Shown here piece by piece: positions 1 through 9,362 of a stretch of 64,000 nt of DNA. Positions within the stretch are counted from its first letter, which is position 1. Every line of letters starts with the position of its first letter. Location: assembly GCF_014844075.1 (NCBI RefSeq), contig NZ_CP062165.1:434001-498000 (forward strand), read 5' to 3'. The notes under the pieces were generated by a model. That model saw nothing but the letters and a program-made list of their open reading frames with translations. It searched no databases and had not been told where the DNA came from. The DNA is from Paenibacillus sp. JNUCC-31 (GTDB lineage Bacteria; Bacillota; Bacilli; Paenibacillales; Paenibacillaceae). A program made the position numbers and the translations under genes.

Positions 1-12
1 CAGATGGAATGT

Positions 13-60
13 AAAAAGAACCGTCTCCATGATGTCATTGACATGTATGGAGGCGGTTCT
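13..60 (-). terminator. Rho-independent terminator of tyrS
   Basis: A 13-base stem pairs positions 18-30 with 47-59 (GAACCGTCTCCAT against ATGGAGGCGGTTC, one wobble). On the minus strand it is followed by a run of T (13-17). It lies about 70 bases past the tyrS stop, so it most likely ends that transcript. Confidence 0.8.
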
Positions 61-129
61 TTTGTGTCTTGGGAAGATAAGATTAACTTCTTCGCAAAAT
101 TCTCCCAAGATTCATCCGATGACTACAGA

Positions 130-1392
130 TTACGACTTCAATTTCACCAGACTGTAGTTTTTCTTGCCTTTGCGGATAATAATGAATCTGCCACCAATTG
201 CGTGCTCTGCAGAGACCGTGAATTCCAGCTCCGTAATCTTCTCACCGTTCATGGAGATTGCTCCTTTGGTGACATCCTCACGTGCCTGACGCTTGGATGG
301 CTCCAAGCCCAGATCCACGAGCCAGTCCACAATATTTTTCGCTTCACCATCGGTTTCGAAGGTTGGCATTTCCTTGAAACCCTGCTCGATTTCGTCCGCA
401 GTAAGAGAACGAATATCTCCGCTGAACAGTGCGGCGGTAATGCGTTTTGCCTGCTCCAGCATGTCATCACCGTGCACAAACTTCGTCATTTCTTCCGCAA
501 GTGCCTTTTGTGCTTCACGCTTGTGCGGCTCGGCTGCTACCTTGTCCGCCAAAGCTTCAATTTCTTCTTTGCTCAGGAACGTGAAGTATTTCAGGTATTT
601 AATGACATCGCGGTCATCCGTGTTCGCCCAGAACTGATAGAATTCAAATGGAGTCGTTTTATTCGGATCAAGCCAGATGGACCCGCCTGCGGATTTACCG
701 AACTTGGTACCGTCTGCTTTGAGCATAAGCGGAATCGTCAGACCAAAAGCTTTGGCTTCAGACCCTTCTTTTTTCCGAATCAGATCTAGGCCGCTTGTGA
801 TGTTACCCCATTGATCGGAACCGCCAATTTGCAGCTGTACATTCTCATGTTGGAACAGGTGCAGGTAATCGAGCGATTGGAGAATCTGGTAGGAGAACTC
901 GGTAAACGAAATGCCGTCTTCCAGTCTGCTCGCAACTACGTCTTTGGCCAGCATCGTGTTCAGATTAAAGTTCTTACCGTAGTCACGCAAAAATTCAATT
1001 ACATTGATTTTATGTGTCCAGTCGTAGTTGTTGACCAAGCGAACCTGATTGTCGCCATCCGTTATGAAGAGCTTTTTCATTTGTGCAGTCAGCGCATCCA
1101 CATTCGCCTGAACCTCTTCCAACGTTTGCAGTGAACGTTCCGATTGACGACCACTCGGATCACCAATGGTACCTGTTGCGCCACCAATCAGAATGACCGG
1201 ACGATGGCCGGCGTTTTGAAAACGTTTCAGCATCATGAATGGAATCAAATGTCCAATATGCATGCTGTCACCGGTAGGGTCAACCCCACAGTATAAGGAT
1301 ACCGACGTAGTCTCGGTCAGCTCACGCAGACCCTCCGCATCTGTTTGTTGGTTAATGGCGTCGCGCCATTCCAGTTCATCAATAATATTCAA
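130..1392 (-). CDS. tyrS: Tyrosyl-tRNA synthetase
   Basis: Charges tRNA-Tyr with tyrosine in the cytoplasm. The 420-residue protein has the class I signature HIGH (in MHIGHLIPF) and a KMSKS-equivalent KFGKS loop, with an S4-like RNA-binding tail (ADLGLEPSKRQARE-like segment followed by the GEKIT region). I chose the TTG start at 1392 because AGAAGGGG sits 9 bases upstream and the protein then begins NIIDELEWR, as in Bacillus TyrS. An ATG at 1431 would put an extra 13 residues before this. A T-box leader precedes the gene, so uncharged tRNA-Tyr is expected to turn it on. Confidence 0.96.
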   Translation of the reverse strand: MNIIDELEWRDAINQQTDAEGLRELTETTSVSLYCGVDPTGDSMHIGHLIPFMMLKRFQNAGHRPVILIGGATGTIGDPSGRQSERSLQTLEEVQANVDALTAQMKKLFITDGDNQVRLVNNYDWTHKINVIEFLRDYGKNFNLNTMLAKDVVASRLEDGISFTEFSYQILQSLDYLHLFQHENVQLQIGGSDQWGNITSGLDLIRKKEGSEAKAFGLTIPLMLKADGTKFGKSAGGSIWLDPNKTTPFEFYQFWANTDDRDVIKYLKYFTFLSKEEIEALADKVAAEPHKREAQKALAEEMTKFVHGDDMLEQAKRITAALFSGDIRSLTADEIEQGFKEMPTFETDGEAKNIVDWLVDLGLEPSKRQAREDVTKGAISMNGEKITELEFTVSAEHAIGGRFIIIRKGKKNYSLVKLKS

Positions 1393-1431
1393 AACGAACA
1401 ACCCCTTCTCTATGCATTGGTAATAGGCCAT

Positions 1432-1746
1432 GATTTACGCGAATTCATCAAGAGTTAAGCAGGGTGGGACTTTTTTTGGACACAAAAAAATCGCCGCCTT
1501 GTCTTCAATAGACACAGGGACGATTATGATAACCGTGGTACCACCCAACTTGCACAGACAACAGCTTACACGCTGTCCATACCGCTTTCGGCAAAATATC
1601 GTTTGCCATTCCGCTTGGCATTACCCAAGTACTCCAGAGTGTAATTCGCAGCCCTTGTATGTATCAGGTTCCATCAACCCCTGACTTTCTGTAACAGGGA
1701 CAAAGCCGCTACTGCGCTCTATCAACGTAATTCATGTATTTAATTT
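1432..1746 (-). promoter_or_regulatory. T-box leader (Tyr) of tyrS
   Basis: Reading the minus strand, the canonical T-box core TGGGTGGTACCACGGT lies at 1533-1548. It is followed by a terminator hairpin (about 1488-1530) ending in seven T. Upstream is a long structured region with a specifier-like segment GAACCTGATACATAC that offers UAC, a tyrosine codon. Uncharged tRNA-Tyr should stabilise the antiterminator and let tyrS be transcribed. The core and terminator are seen directly; the specifier assignment is inference. Confidence 0.92.
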
Positions 1747-1752
1747 ATAGCC

Positions 1753-1781
1753 AGTATAGCTGAACGTTAACATCATTGCAA
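1753..1781 (-). promoter_or_regulatory. Sigma-A promoter for the tyrS T-box transcript
   Basis: On the minus strand a -35 box TTGCAA (1776-1781) and a -10 box TATACT (1753-1758) are exactly 17 bases apart. The predicted start site is just ahead of the T-box stem I region. Confidence 0.7.
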
Positions 1782-1834
1782 GGCCAAGTATACAATCTTT
1801 GGATAGAACAACAGATAAGTGCCTGTACCAAAAT

Positions 1835-2302
1835 TTATAAAGACATCATGTTCAACTTCCCATGATAATATTCATATGCCTTTTGCGGGATCTGATCCTC
1901 ATTGTTCCAAAATTGCTGATCCAACGCATCCAGCAGCTGCTCCTGTTCCGTTGTTAGAAATTGAGGTATATCCCACAGCTGAGTAAGCCGTTCATCCTCT
2001 TCCAAATGCTCAATGCAGCCATATGCTGACTTGATTATATCCGACACTTGAGCAGCACCAATGACTTGTAATGCCCGCAACGCGTAAAGGTATGCCTCTT
2101 CACCCCAGTTGCAAAAAAACTGCAAAAAGCCACCGTTAAAGGCATCCGTCTCTAACAGCCATAATGCTGCAATTTCCTGTTCATTTGGTGTTAACGCCGC
2201 CCAACCCTGGGCAGATTCATTCTTTTTCCCAACAAAAGATACCGCATATTCATACCATACATCATGGACATCATGGACATCCTGTTCACTCACATCAATC
2301 AC
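1835..2302 (-). CDS. DMP19/DUF4375-like protein
   Basis: A 155-residue acidic soluble protein of unknown function. The central segment NGGFLQFFCNWGEEAYLYALRAL is typical of the DMP19 (DUF4375) family, some members of which sit among polymorphic-toxin immunity genes. It starts with GTG at 2302, overlapping the stop of the upstream gene by four bases (GTGA), so the two are translationally coupled. A 9-base tandem repeat gives DVHDVHDV near the N-terminus. No signal peptide or membrane segment is visible. The role as an immunity partner is inferred from the neighbour. Confidence 0.7.
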   Translation of the reverse strand: MIDVSEQDVHDVHDVWYEYAVSFVGKKNESAQGWAALTPNEQEIAALWLLETDAFNGGFLQFFCNWGEEAYLYALRALQVIGAAQVSDIIKSAYGCIEHLEEDERLTQLWDIPQFLTTEQEQLLDALDQQFWNNEDQIPQKAYEYYHGKLNMMSL

Positions 2303-2757
2303 CTCTCTTTTCTTGGTTTCGGCCTCTCAAGCTCCTGACGTTTGCCTGTCTGATGCCAGTGTAAAAATGGATCACCAATCTGGTGAAAAGCCTCCTCAAC
2401 ACTTCGACCCAATTCTTGGTTCACTTCGTTCGTATAGTTCAAATGTGTCCGTTTATTATCAGCACCATGTCGTTCCAGCAATTCTACATGCGCCGCCGTA
2501 AAAATGATATCCTCCAGCAACCAGTAGATCACTTCATCTGTCTGCTTCAACCGTTTTTCCAACATGACGATACCCCGTTCGTATATACGAACAATGTACG
2601 CATCGCTACCAATCTCTACATATGGGACGCCCTCCCATTTAAAGGTCTCGAACAAGCGGTTAACATAGTTCTCCATCTGTCTTCTGCCGAAGGACGTCGG
2701 TTCAAGCAACTGTATAAGAATTTCTGCAATTTCTTGTTTGCTTCGTAGGATGGACAT
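2299..2757 (-). CDS. Imm63-like immunity protein
   Basis: A soluble protein of about 152 residues. The pattern PYVEIGSDAYIV, then YERG, then DEVIYWLLEDIIFTAA resembles the Imm63 family of polymorphic-toxin immunity proteins (PYVEI, SERG and LDELLYWVFxDITF in that family). I use the ATG at 2757, which has GTGGGTGA just upstream; a GTG at 2769 is an alternative. The coupled next gene is DMP19-like. No toxin gene is adjacent, so this would be an orphan immunity gene. The family call is from motif memory only. Confidence 0.6.
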   Translation of the reverse strand: MSILRSKQEIAEILIQLLEPTSFGRRQMENYVNRLFETFKWEGVPYVEIGSDAYIVRIYERGIVMLEKRLKQTDEVIYWLLEDIIFTAAHVELLERHGADNKRTHLNYTNEVNQELGRSVEEAFHQIGDPFLHWHQTGKRQELERPKPRKER

Positions 2758-2987
2758 GAAATCACCCACTTCAAAAAGTAAAAAATTCCATTTATTAGTG
2801 GAACTATATTTCTCTGAATTCAGTAAGAACCCCGTTGGAATCTTTTCTTAACATGATAACAAAAAGGGCTACCTCAAATAACCCCCCTCATAAATCTGGC
2901 CTCCAATGACCGTCCCAATCATTCTTGCTAATGCCTGAATAGGGTAGATTTAATAATCTACTATTGATTTTTCTTGAAAAAGATATG

Positions 2988-3007
2988 AAAAAGCTGCCAT
3001 CGGCAGC
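2988..3007 (-). terminator. Terminator of selO
   Basis: On the minus strand GCTGCC and GGCAGC form a tight hairpin followed by five T. It lies 25 bases after the selO stop. The bases between here and 2770 show only a small hairpin (2945-2962) and no gene. Confidence 0.75.
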
Positions 3008-3031
3008 CTCTTCATCATCTCTGTTCTTCAA

Positions 3032-4501
3032 TCAGGTTCCACAGAACGTCTGGTACGAAGTATCGCATTGTGCAGGCAGTTCGGCGTATTCAGCTTGTTC
3101 AGGGGAATGCGCGTACGGGTTTGCCAGAACAGCAAGAAGCTTTTCCATCGCACCAAGGTCTCCATAATTCTCCGCTCGTTCAAGCGCTTCTTCTACCCGA
3201 TGATTCCGTGGAATCACGGCCGGGTTGCTATCTCGCATCAATTGATGCGATACTTCCTTCGTTTCCGTCTGCCTGCCTAATCTCATCTGCCACCGTTCGT
3301 TCCATCCAGCAAACTCTGAAGTTTTAAACCAGGACGTATCCTCCAACGCATTAAAGGTCAATGCCAGGAAAGTATTCGTGTAGTCTGCATTATGCTCCTC
3401 CATGAGTTCAAGAAGATCTCTGATGAGCGATTCATCCTCAGCCTCTTCATTCAACAAGCCCAATTTGGAACGCATACCGGAGAGCCAGTCATGATGATAC
3501 AGCTCAGAGAACTGTGCAATGGCATCCTGGGCGATCTGCACAGCCTGTTCTTCATCTTCATGCAAAAGTGGCAGCAGCGTTTCGGCAAATCGCGCCAGAT
3601 TCCAGCCACCAATATACGGTTGATTTCCATAGGCGTATCGTCCTTGCGTGTCAATGGAGCTAAATACCGTGGCCGGATTGTAGGCATCCATGAACGCACA
3701 TGGCCCATAATCAATCGTCTCACCACTAATAGCCATATTATCCGTGTTCATCACACCATGGATGAACCCAATTTGTTGCCATTTGGCAATGAGAGATGCC
3801 TGACGTTTAATCACTTCCTGAAGCAATAGAAGATAGCGATTCTCCGCTTCAGCGATATCAGGAAAATGACGCTGCAACGTATAATCAGCCAATGCTCGAA
3901 GATCCTCGATGGATCCCCATCTTGCTGCATATTGAAAGGTCGCTACGCGCAAATGACTGGAAGCAACGCGCGTTAATATTGCACCAGGCCGTTCTGTTTC
4001 ACGTATAATATTTTCTCCCGTCGATACCACTGCCAGACTTCGTGTAGTTGGAACACCTAGTGCATACATCGCTTCACTAATAATGTATTCACGCAGCATG
4101 GGTCCAACAGCAGCACGTCCATCACCTGCGCGGGAATAGGGCGTTCTCCCTGAACCTTTCAACTGGATATCCACCCGCTCGCCCTGTGGCGTAATTTGTT
4201 CACCCAGCAGTAAAGCCCGCCCATCACCAAGCATATTAAAATTACCGAACTGATGTCCTGCGTAAGCCTGAGCCAGAGGCTCAGCCCCTTTCGGGATCAG
4301 GTTCCCTGCAAAAATGTTTGCCCCTTCATCACTATTAAGAGTCTCAGCATTCAGCCCCAAGCTGGCAGCAAGCAAAGTATTGAAGATAATCATCTTCGGT
4401 GATTCGACAGGTTCAGCTTCCTGCCTTGTAAAATAGGTTTGCGGCAGACGCGCATAACTGTTGTCAAAATGCCATCCTTTGTTCAGCGTTTCTTGTTGCA
4501 T
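3032..4501 (-). CDS. selO: SelO protein AMPylase (YdiU/UPF0061 family)
   Basis: A pseudokinase-fold enzyme that transfers AMP from ATP to protein Ser/Thr/Tyr residues, linked to redox stress in studied members. The 489-residue protein shows the family hallmarks [11 protein letters not shown] at the N-terminus, [18 protein letters not shown] near the nucleotide pocket, [12 protein letters not shown] (catalytic-loop equivalent) and DYGPCAFMD (metal-binding equivalent). It ends in FCGT, with Cys where eukaryotic SelO has selenocysteine nearby. The start at 4501 has AAAAGGAG ten bases upstream; an upstream in-frame ATG at 4567 lacks a ribosome site. Confidence 0.93.
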   Translation of the reverse strand: MQQETLNKGWHFDNSYARLPQTYFTRQEAEPVESPKMIIFNTLLAASLGLNAETLNSDEGANIFAGNLIPKGAEPLAQAYAGHQFGNFNMLGDGRALLLGEQITPQGERVDIQLKGSGRTPYSRAGDGRAAVGPMLREYIISEAMYALGVPTTRSLAVVSTGENIIRETERPGAILTRVASSHLRVATFQYAARWGSIEDLRALADYTLQRHFPDIAEAENRYLLLLQEVIKRQASLIAKWQQIGFIHGVMNTDNMAISGETIDYGPCAFMDAYNPATVFSSIDTQGRYAYGNQPYIGGWNLARFAETLLPLLHEDEEQAVQIAQDAIAQFSELYHHDWLSGMRSKLGLLNEEAEDESLIRDLLELMEEHNADYTNTFLALTFNALEDTSWFKTSEFAGWNERWQMRLGRQTETKEVSHQLMRDSNPAVIPRNHRVEEALERAENYGDLGAMEKLLAVLANPYAHSPEQAEYAELPAQCDTSYQTFCGT

Positions 4502-4768
4502 GTGATCACAACTCCTTTTCTGTAACCAAGGGATATCCCCTGATTTTAGTATAGCCTTGTGCACCAATGCTCATTTATGTAGTCGCATGGAAATTCAACT
4601 GAAAGAACATATAACTTGTTCATGATGAAACTTTAGCATATTTATATCCCTTTTGCGAAACTCCTCCAAAGAAATTTCGTTAATTTCCGAAAGCTTGAAA
4701 ATCCACCGCAAACCTTTCTGAATCAGCCATTGTCAGGCGTCCTGAAAGAACTTCGGTACTCTCAAATA

Positions 4769-4782
4769 AGATAGCGCTTTCA
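4769..4782 (-). promoter_or_regulatory. cre (CcpA) site upstream of the ABC importer
   Basis: The minus strand reads TGAAAGCGCTATCT, matching the Bacillus cre consensus at nearly every position. It lies 18 bases upstream of the -35 box of the importer promoter. The 4502-4768 stretch before it shows no gene. CcpA would link this operon to carbon catabolite control. Confidence 0.65.
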
Positions 4783-4799
4783 CCCTTCCAAAAAAAGGG

Positions 4800-4828
4800 T
4801 TGATAATTGAGAAATCATCCACTATGAT
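4800..4828 (+). promoter_or_regulatory. Promoter of the ABC importer operon
   Basis: A -35 box TTGATA (4800-4805) and a -10 box TATGAT (4823-4828) are 17 bases apart. The leader to the first permease start is about 135 bases and holds two operator-like palindromes. Confidence 0.65.
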
Positions 4829-4849
4829 AATGTCATCAGTTCGGATAAT

Positions 4850-4871
4850 AAAGTTAAAGCACTTTAACTTT
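4850..4871. promoter_or_regulatory. Perfect LacI-type operator, copy 1
   Basis: Perfect inverted repeat: half-site AAAGTTAAAG, two bases CA, half-site CTTTAACTTT. It starts 21 bases after the -10 box, placed to block initiation or elongation. The same half-sites recur at 13412-13431 ahead of the GH8 gene. The best candidate regulator is the LacI-family protein at 8322-9329. Confidence 0.8.
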
Positions 4872-4921
4872 CGATTAACTAACATCATATGAAACCTATA
4901 CCTATGGAAAACTTCACTCCG

Positions 4922-4943
4922 AAAGTTAAAGCGTTATAATTTT
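4922..4943. promoter_or_regulatory. LacI-type operator, imperfect copy 2
   Basis: The left half-site AAAGTTAAAG is perfect; the right half TTATAATTTT matches the palindrome at 7 of 10 positions, with CG in the centre. It is 72 bases (about seven helical turns) from copy 1, which would suit looping by a tetrameric or two-dimer repressor (inference). Confidence 0.5.
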
Positions 4944-4970
4944 ATATCCCATAGAAAGGTTGGTGTTTCC

Positions 4971-5864
4971 TTGACCCATCGCGAAAGCCGGCGGCAGACA
5001 TTTTACCTGTACCTCTTCATCTCTCCATGGCTTATCGGTTTTCTCGTGTTTGCCTTGTATCCGATTCTGTCGTCCCTTTATTACAGCTTCACGGACTATG
5101 ACATTATCCACCCGCCGAAATATGTCGGACTCGCGAATTACAACGAAATGTTTCACAATGACCTGTTTTGGAAATCAGTTGTCGTAACGGTGCGCTATAC
5201 ATTTATCAGTGTACCGATCCAACTGCTGCTGGCACTCGGATTTGCTCTCCTGCTCAATACAAAAATACCGTTCCGCGGATTTTTTCGAACCGCCATGTAT
5301 TTTCCGAGCATGGTATCCGGTGTGGCGATGTCCCTGCTGTGGTACTGGATTTTCAACCCATCGATCGGTCTGTTCAATTACGTGCTGTCCTGGTTCGGCA
5401 TTAGCGGCCCATCTTGGCTCATGAGTCCCGATTATGCACTTTACGCTTTGATGATTATGTCCTTCTGGACGGTGGGTTCAGGCATGATTCTATTCCTTGC
5501 AGGACTTCAGGGCGTTCCTGCCAGTCTTGTGGAAGCCGCCAAGCTTGACGGAGCGGGACGCTTCCGGATTTTCCTGAACGTAACGCTGCCCATGATTTCA
5601 CCGGTACTTTTGTTCCAGCTGATTATGGGCGTCATCGATTCCTTCCAGGTATTCACTCAGGCGTACGTAATGACCCAAGGCGGTCCAAACTACTCGACCT
5701 GGTTCTACGTTTACAACCTGTACACCAGTGCCTTCAAGGAATACAGGGCAGGATACTCATCCGCACTCGCGTGGGTGCTGCTGATCGTCGTTATGGCGTT
5801 TACGGCAATCATTATTAAACTCTCGAACCGCTATGTTCACTATGAAGGGGGCGGACGTAAATGA
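4971..5864 (+). CDS. CUT1 ABC sugar importer permease (MalF type)
   Basis: Inner membrane subunit of a carbohydrate ABC importer, 297 residues with six predicted helices beginning at FYLYLFISPWLIGFLVFAL. The permease (EAA) loop reads EAAKLDGAGRFRIFLNVTLPMISP, the site that docks the ATPase. It starts with TTG at 4971 with AAAGG upstream. It overlaps the second permease by four bases (ATGA). No ATPase gene is in the operon; as in many Firmicutes CUT1 systems a shared MsmX/MsmK ATPase elsewhere probably drives it. The substrate is inferred from context: beta-linked glucan or chitosan oligosaccharides. Confidence 0.92.
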   Translation: MTHRESRRQTFYLYLFISPWLIGFLVFALYPILSSLYYSFTDYDIIHPPKYVGLANYNEMFHNDLFWKSVVVTVRYTFISVPIQLLLALGFALLLNTKIPFRGFFRTAMYFPSMVSGVAMSLLWYWIFNPSIGLFNYVLSWFGISGPSWLMSPDYALYALMIMSFWTVGSGMILFLAGLQGVPASLVEAAKLDGAGRFRIFLNVTLPMISPVLLFQLIMGVIDSFQVFTQAYVMTQGGPNYSTWFYVYNLYTSAFKEYRAGYSSALAWVLLIVVMAFTAIIIKLSNRYVHYEGGGRK

Positions 5865-6745
5865 GTACAATTCCGACTGCCGGCCCAGAGGCTTCACCTT
5901 CTGTGAATAAACGCCGGCGCAAAATCGATGCGGTCAGCATTGCCAGTTTCATTGCCCTGCTGGTCACCACCTTTCTCATGCTCCTGCCTTTGTTTTTCAT
6001 GGTCTCGACCTCACTGAAATCGAAGAAGGAACTGTTAAAGTTTCCTCCGTCCTTTCTGCCGGAAACTTGGCAGTGGAGCAACTACAGAGAAATTTTCGAC
6101 ACGCTGAATTTCAGTCAAATGTATATGAACAGTCTTTTTATCGGCATTTTGACCGTTGTCGGCACCCTGCTTTCGTCAGCCCTTGCTGGCTATGGCTTCG
6201 CCAGATACCGGGGCAAGGGCAGCAACCTGTGGTTCATGCTCATGCTCAGTACGATGATGCTTCCCTATCCGGCGATTATGATTCCACAGTTCATTCTTTT
6301 TTCCAAGCTGAACTGGATCGATACCTTTCTGCCGCTGATCGTCCCTGCGTTTTTCGGTTCGGCATACAACATCTTTTTGCTGCGCCAGTTCTTTTCCACA
6401 CTGCCGGATGAGCTGTTTGACGCCGGACGCATCGATGGCTGCAGCGAGTTCCGTATGTGGCGGCAAATCGCTTTGCCTCTGTCTGGTCCGGCGCTTGCTA
6501 CGGTTGCAATCTTTGCCTTCATCTACAGCTGGAACGACCTTTTGACACCTGTTCTCTATTTAAGCTCATCGGATAAGTTCACACTTCCGGTCGGTATGTC
6601 TTCCTTTACATCTTCGCGTTTTCGAATTCCGCCATGGCATCTGCTTATGGTTGCCTCCGTGCTCGCCATGCTGCCAATCGTGGCCCTGTTTGCGATAGCC
6701 CAGAAGCGGTTTGTGGAAGGAATTGTTCTTACAGGCATCAAGTAA
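5861..6745 (+). CDS. CUT1 ABC sugar importer permease (MalG type)
   Basis: Second membrane subunit of the importer, 294 residues. After a soluble N-terminus of about 25 residues it has six helices. The EAA-like loop reads DAGRIDGCSEFRMWRQIALPLSGPAL (residues about 187-212), and it ends in QKRFVEGIVLTGIK, typical of MalG-like subunits. The start overlaps the upstream stop (ATGA), so translation is coupled. A GC-rich inverted repeat in the 53-base gap before the lipoprotein gene may stabilise the downstream message. Confidence 0.92.
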   Translation: MSTIPTAGPEASPSVNKRRRKIDAVSIASFIALLVTTFLMLLPLFFMVSTSLKSKKELLKFPPSFLPETWQWSNYREIFDTLNFSQMYMNSLFIGILTVVGTLLSSALAGYGFARYRGKGSNLWFMLMLSTMMLPYPAIMIPQFILFSKLNWIDTFLPLIVPAFFGSAYNIFLLRQFFSTLPDELFDAGRIDGCSEFRMWRQIALPLSGPALATVAIFAFIYSWNDLLTPVLYLSSSDKFTLPVGMSSFTSSRFRIPPWHLLMVASVLAMLPIVALFAIAQKRFVEGIVLTGIK

Positions 6746-6798
6746 AGACCCCGCCGTAGGGGCGGCAAAAAAACTTGAATATATGGGGGACGTAGTTC

Positions 6799-8190
6799 AT
6801 GAAAAGGATAAGGAACAAAAAGACTTTTGCACTTTTGCTTGCGACCAGCATGCTCGTTGTTTTGGCACTGTCCGGCTGCAGCGGTGGCAAATCAGCGGGA
6901 GATGTAGCGCCCGGTAACAACGGCGATAGCGCTAAATCCAGCTCCTCAGGCGAGCAAGTAACCATAACGCACTATACCATTGATTCCGAGGACCGCACGT
7001 TTATTGAAAAACTGATTCCGGACTTTGAAGCCAAACATCCGAACATTAAGGTGAAAGTAGAAAAAGCTCCTTACGAGCAGTTCGACAGTAAGCTCCAAAC
7101 GCTAATTGCCGGCGGCAAATCTCCTGACGTCACAAGCCATTATGGCTACGGCGGTTTTGCGGAGTATTACAACAAAGACATGCTGCTCGACATGAACGAC
7201 ATTATTCAGGAAGATGGATTTAAAGCATCCGACTATAACATCCCGGATGACCTTATGAAAATCTATACCGTCAAAGATCATGTCTACGGTATTCCGGTCA
7301 ATATGTATGTCACTCTGATGCTCTACAACAAAGATATGTTCGATGCTGCCAACGTTCCTTATCCTCCAAGCGACTACGAGGACAAGAGCTGGACGTTTGA
7401 CAAAATGATCGAAGACGCCAGGCAAATGACGCATGTGTCCAGCGATATTGCCAAAACCCAATATGGCGTTGACTTCACATGGTCCGAGCGCGATATGCGC
7501 CCGCTCTATTTTGGAGCTGAACCGTACTCCCCGGATACCTGGACCAACGGCGGCGTACCATCCGAGACTCATTTCGATTCGCCGGAAGTCATCGCAGCCT
7601 ATAACAAGCTGTTTAACCTGATCTTAAAAGATAAAGTGTCCCCGACAACAGAATGGAGCAAGAGCGTAGCGGGACAAAACGGCGATGCATTCGTAACCGG
7701 CAAAGTGGGTATGACCGTCAGCGGCTCCTGGAGCCTTGCCGGCTCGAATGACTTCCCATTCAAGGTTGGTGTAGCTGCCGTGCCTGCCGGCGGCAATGAC
7801 AAGGTCCGCAGTGTGCTGTTCGTCGATCCGCTCTTGATTCTGAAGGGCTCCAAACATCCGAAGGAAGCCTTTGAATGGATCAAATATCTGGTCAGCGACG
7901 AGGTGCAGGAAAAATCCATCGACCTGAGCGGCGGCAACCCTCCTGTAAATACGAAGGCTGCCGAAACCTATTACAAGCATTTTGATGGCATTGATCCGGC
8001 AGATGTGAAGAAGGTGTACGAAGGCGCTGTGAAATACGGATTTGAATCCTATAACCACCTGATCACCCACTATTCTCAGATCAACGACATGTTCATCAAC
8101 GAGATGCAGCCGATCGATACCGGACACAAAACCGTTGAACAAGTGATGCCGACGATTCAGAAAAAGGTCATGGAAATTATCAAACGTTAA
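6799..8190 (+). CDS. Sugar-binding lipoprotein of the ABC importer
   Basis: Extracellular solute-binding protein (family 1) that delivers oligosaccharides to the two permeases. The 463-residue precursor starts with a lipoprotein signal whose lipobox LSGC places the lipidated Cys at residue 27. It continues with a Ser/Gly-rich linker and the periplasmic-binding fold (VTITHYTIDSEDRTFIEKLIPDFEAKHP). GGGGGAC lies 7 bases before the ATG. The motif SGSWSLAG near residue 310 is typical of the hinge region. A GC-rich hairpin follows the stop. Confidence 0.92.
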   Translation: MKRIRNKKTFALLLATSMLVVLALSGCSGGKSAGDVAPGNNGDSAKSSSSGEQVTITHYTIDSEDRTFIEKLIPDFEAKHPNIKVKVEKAPYEQFDSKLQTLIAGGKSPDVTSHYGYGGFAEYYNKDMLLDMNDIIQEDGFKASDYNIPDDLMKIYTVKDHVYGIPVNMYVTLMLYNKDMFDAANVPYPPSDYEDKSWTFDKMIEDARQMTHVSSDIAKTQYGVDFTWSERDMRPLYFGAEPYSPDTWTNGGVPSETHFDSPEVIAAYNKLFNLILKDKVSPTTEWSKSVAGQNGDAFVTGKVGMTVSGSWSLAGSNDFPFKVGVAAVPAGGNDKVRSVLFVDPLLILKGSKHPKEAFEWIKYLVSDEVQEKSIDLSGGNPPVNTKAAETYYKHFDGIDPADVKKVYEGAVKYGFESYNHLITHYSQINDMFINEMQPIDTGHKTVEQVMPTIQKKVMEIIKR

Positions 8191-8201
8191 CGCTATACGT
8201 T

Positions 8202-8225
8202 GTGCCGTCCCGCAAGGGGCGGTGC
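8202..8225 (+). terminator. Hairpin after the lipoprotein gene
   Basis: GTGCCGTCCC pairs with GGGGCGGTGC around a GCAA loop. The T-tract after it is weak, so it may be a partial terminator or an RNA-stabilising hairpin that keeps importer message levels above those of the downstream regulator gene. Confidence 0.45.
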
Positions 8226-8321
8226 ATCTCTTAAAATAGCTTCGCGGCCAGGGCTCCGTACATGTATACTAGTGTTAAGTCAATGTAAAGTACGGAAAAT
8301 CTGCCGCAAGGAGAATAAACA

Positions 8322-9329
8322 ATGAAGGTTAGTATATTTGATGTAGCAAAAAAATCAGGGCTGTCCGTTGTGACAGTCTCACGCGTCTTAAACGGTGCCG
8401 AATCCGTGCGAGAGAAAAATAGGCAAAAGGTTCTGGAGGCGATCAAGGAGCTTGATTACCGTCCTAACGCTGCCGCGCGGAGTTTAGCCCGCGGCAAGAC
8501 AGGAATCGTCGGTTTGATCATGACCACTCTTCAGGACTCCTTCTTTGACGCCGTCGTTAAGGAGTTGAACGAAGTGCTTTCACTTCACGGCTATTTTCTT
8601 GCCGTTTCGGTCTCTACCGGCATTGGCTCCGATGAAACCCATTACCTGATCCAGGAGGACCGGGTGGACGGTCTTATTCTGCTCTCGCCTATAGAAGAGG
8701 ATAACTACATCGTGGAACTGAAGCGGCGCAATATTCCTTATGTCCTAATCGACAATCAGAAGCCGGAGAATGATGCTTTCTCTGTAACAATCGACAACTA
8801 CAAGGGCGGTTATGCCGCTACGAAGCATCTGCTTGATCTCGGTCATACCTCCATCGCGCACTTAAGCGGAGACGACATGTTCCGCAGTACGAAAGAGCGC
8901 CGCAGCGGTTTCCTGCAGGCACTCAAGGAACAAGACCTGGCTCCATTCGATATGATCACAGGCGATTTCGAAATCGATTTTGGTTATGACACCTGCCGCC
9001 ACTGGCTGCGGGAGGGACGCCTTCCTTCCGCGGTGTTCGCTGGCGATGACCATATCGCGCTTGGGGTCGTGAACGCCCTCATGGAAGAAGGCATCAAGGT
9101 ACCTGAACAGGTAGCTATCGTCGGCTATGACGATCAGTATATTTCATCCAAACTGCACCCCTATCTGACAACGGTCCGGCAGCCTGCCGACCGCATTGGG
9201 GTTGCCGCTGCGGATATGCTGCTGAAACGCATGGACGGTACGATGAAACGCGGGGCTAATGTGCGGATCGACCCTGAACTCATCGTGCGAGAGTCAACTG
9301 GATCACCAACAGAAGGTAAATCCGATTAA
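8322..9329 (+). CDS. LacI-family transcriptional regulator
   Basis: A 335-residue DNA-binding regulator. The N-terminal helix-turn-helix reads FDVAKKSGLSVVTVSRVLNG, followed by the hinge helix region YRPNAAARSLARGKTG, and then a periplasmic-binding-like sensor domain (VGLIMTTLQDSFF, LILLSPIEEDNY, VAIVGYDDQYIS). AAGGAG precedes the ATG by 8 bases. A TATACT -10-like box at 8265 may give it its own promoter. It lies between importer and kinase genes and is the obvious candidate to bind the palindromes at 4850-4871, 4922-4943 and 13412-13431. The inducer is unknown; probably an imported oligosaccharide or a phosphorylated product. Confidence 0.93.
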   Translation: MKVSIFDVAKKSGLSVVTVSRVLNGAESVREKNRQKVLEAIKELDYRPNAAARSLARGKTGIVGLIMTTLQDSFFDAVVKELNEVLSLHGYFLAVSVSTGIGSDETHYLIQEDRVDGLILLSPIEEDNYIVELKRRNIPYVLIDNQKPENDAFSVTIDNYKGGYAATKHLLDLGHTSIAHLSGDDMFRSTKERRSGFLQALKEQDLAPFDMITGDFEIDFGYDTCRHWLREGRLPSAVFAGDDHIALGVVNALMEEGIKVPEQVAIVGYDDQYISSKLHPYLTTVRQPADRIGVAAADMLLKRMDGTMKRGANVRIDPELIVRESTGSPTEGKSD

Positions 9330-9362
9330 AAAAATTATTCTTATATATAGGAGTGACGACCT

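Noticed and set aside
4..789. Long plus-strand frame of 261 codons over the tyrS 3-prime end
   Set aside because: It is antisense to tyrS, has no ribosome site and no family features; tyrS on the minus strand explains the region.
1430..1684. 84-codon plus-strand frame in the tyrS leader
   Set aside because: It is the complement of the T-box RNA, whose conserved core and terminator explain the sequence.
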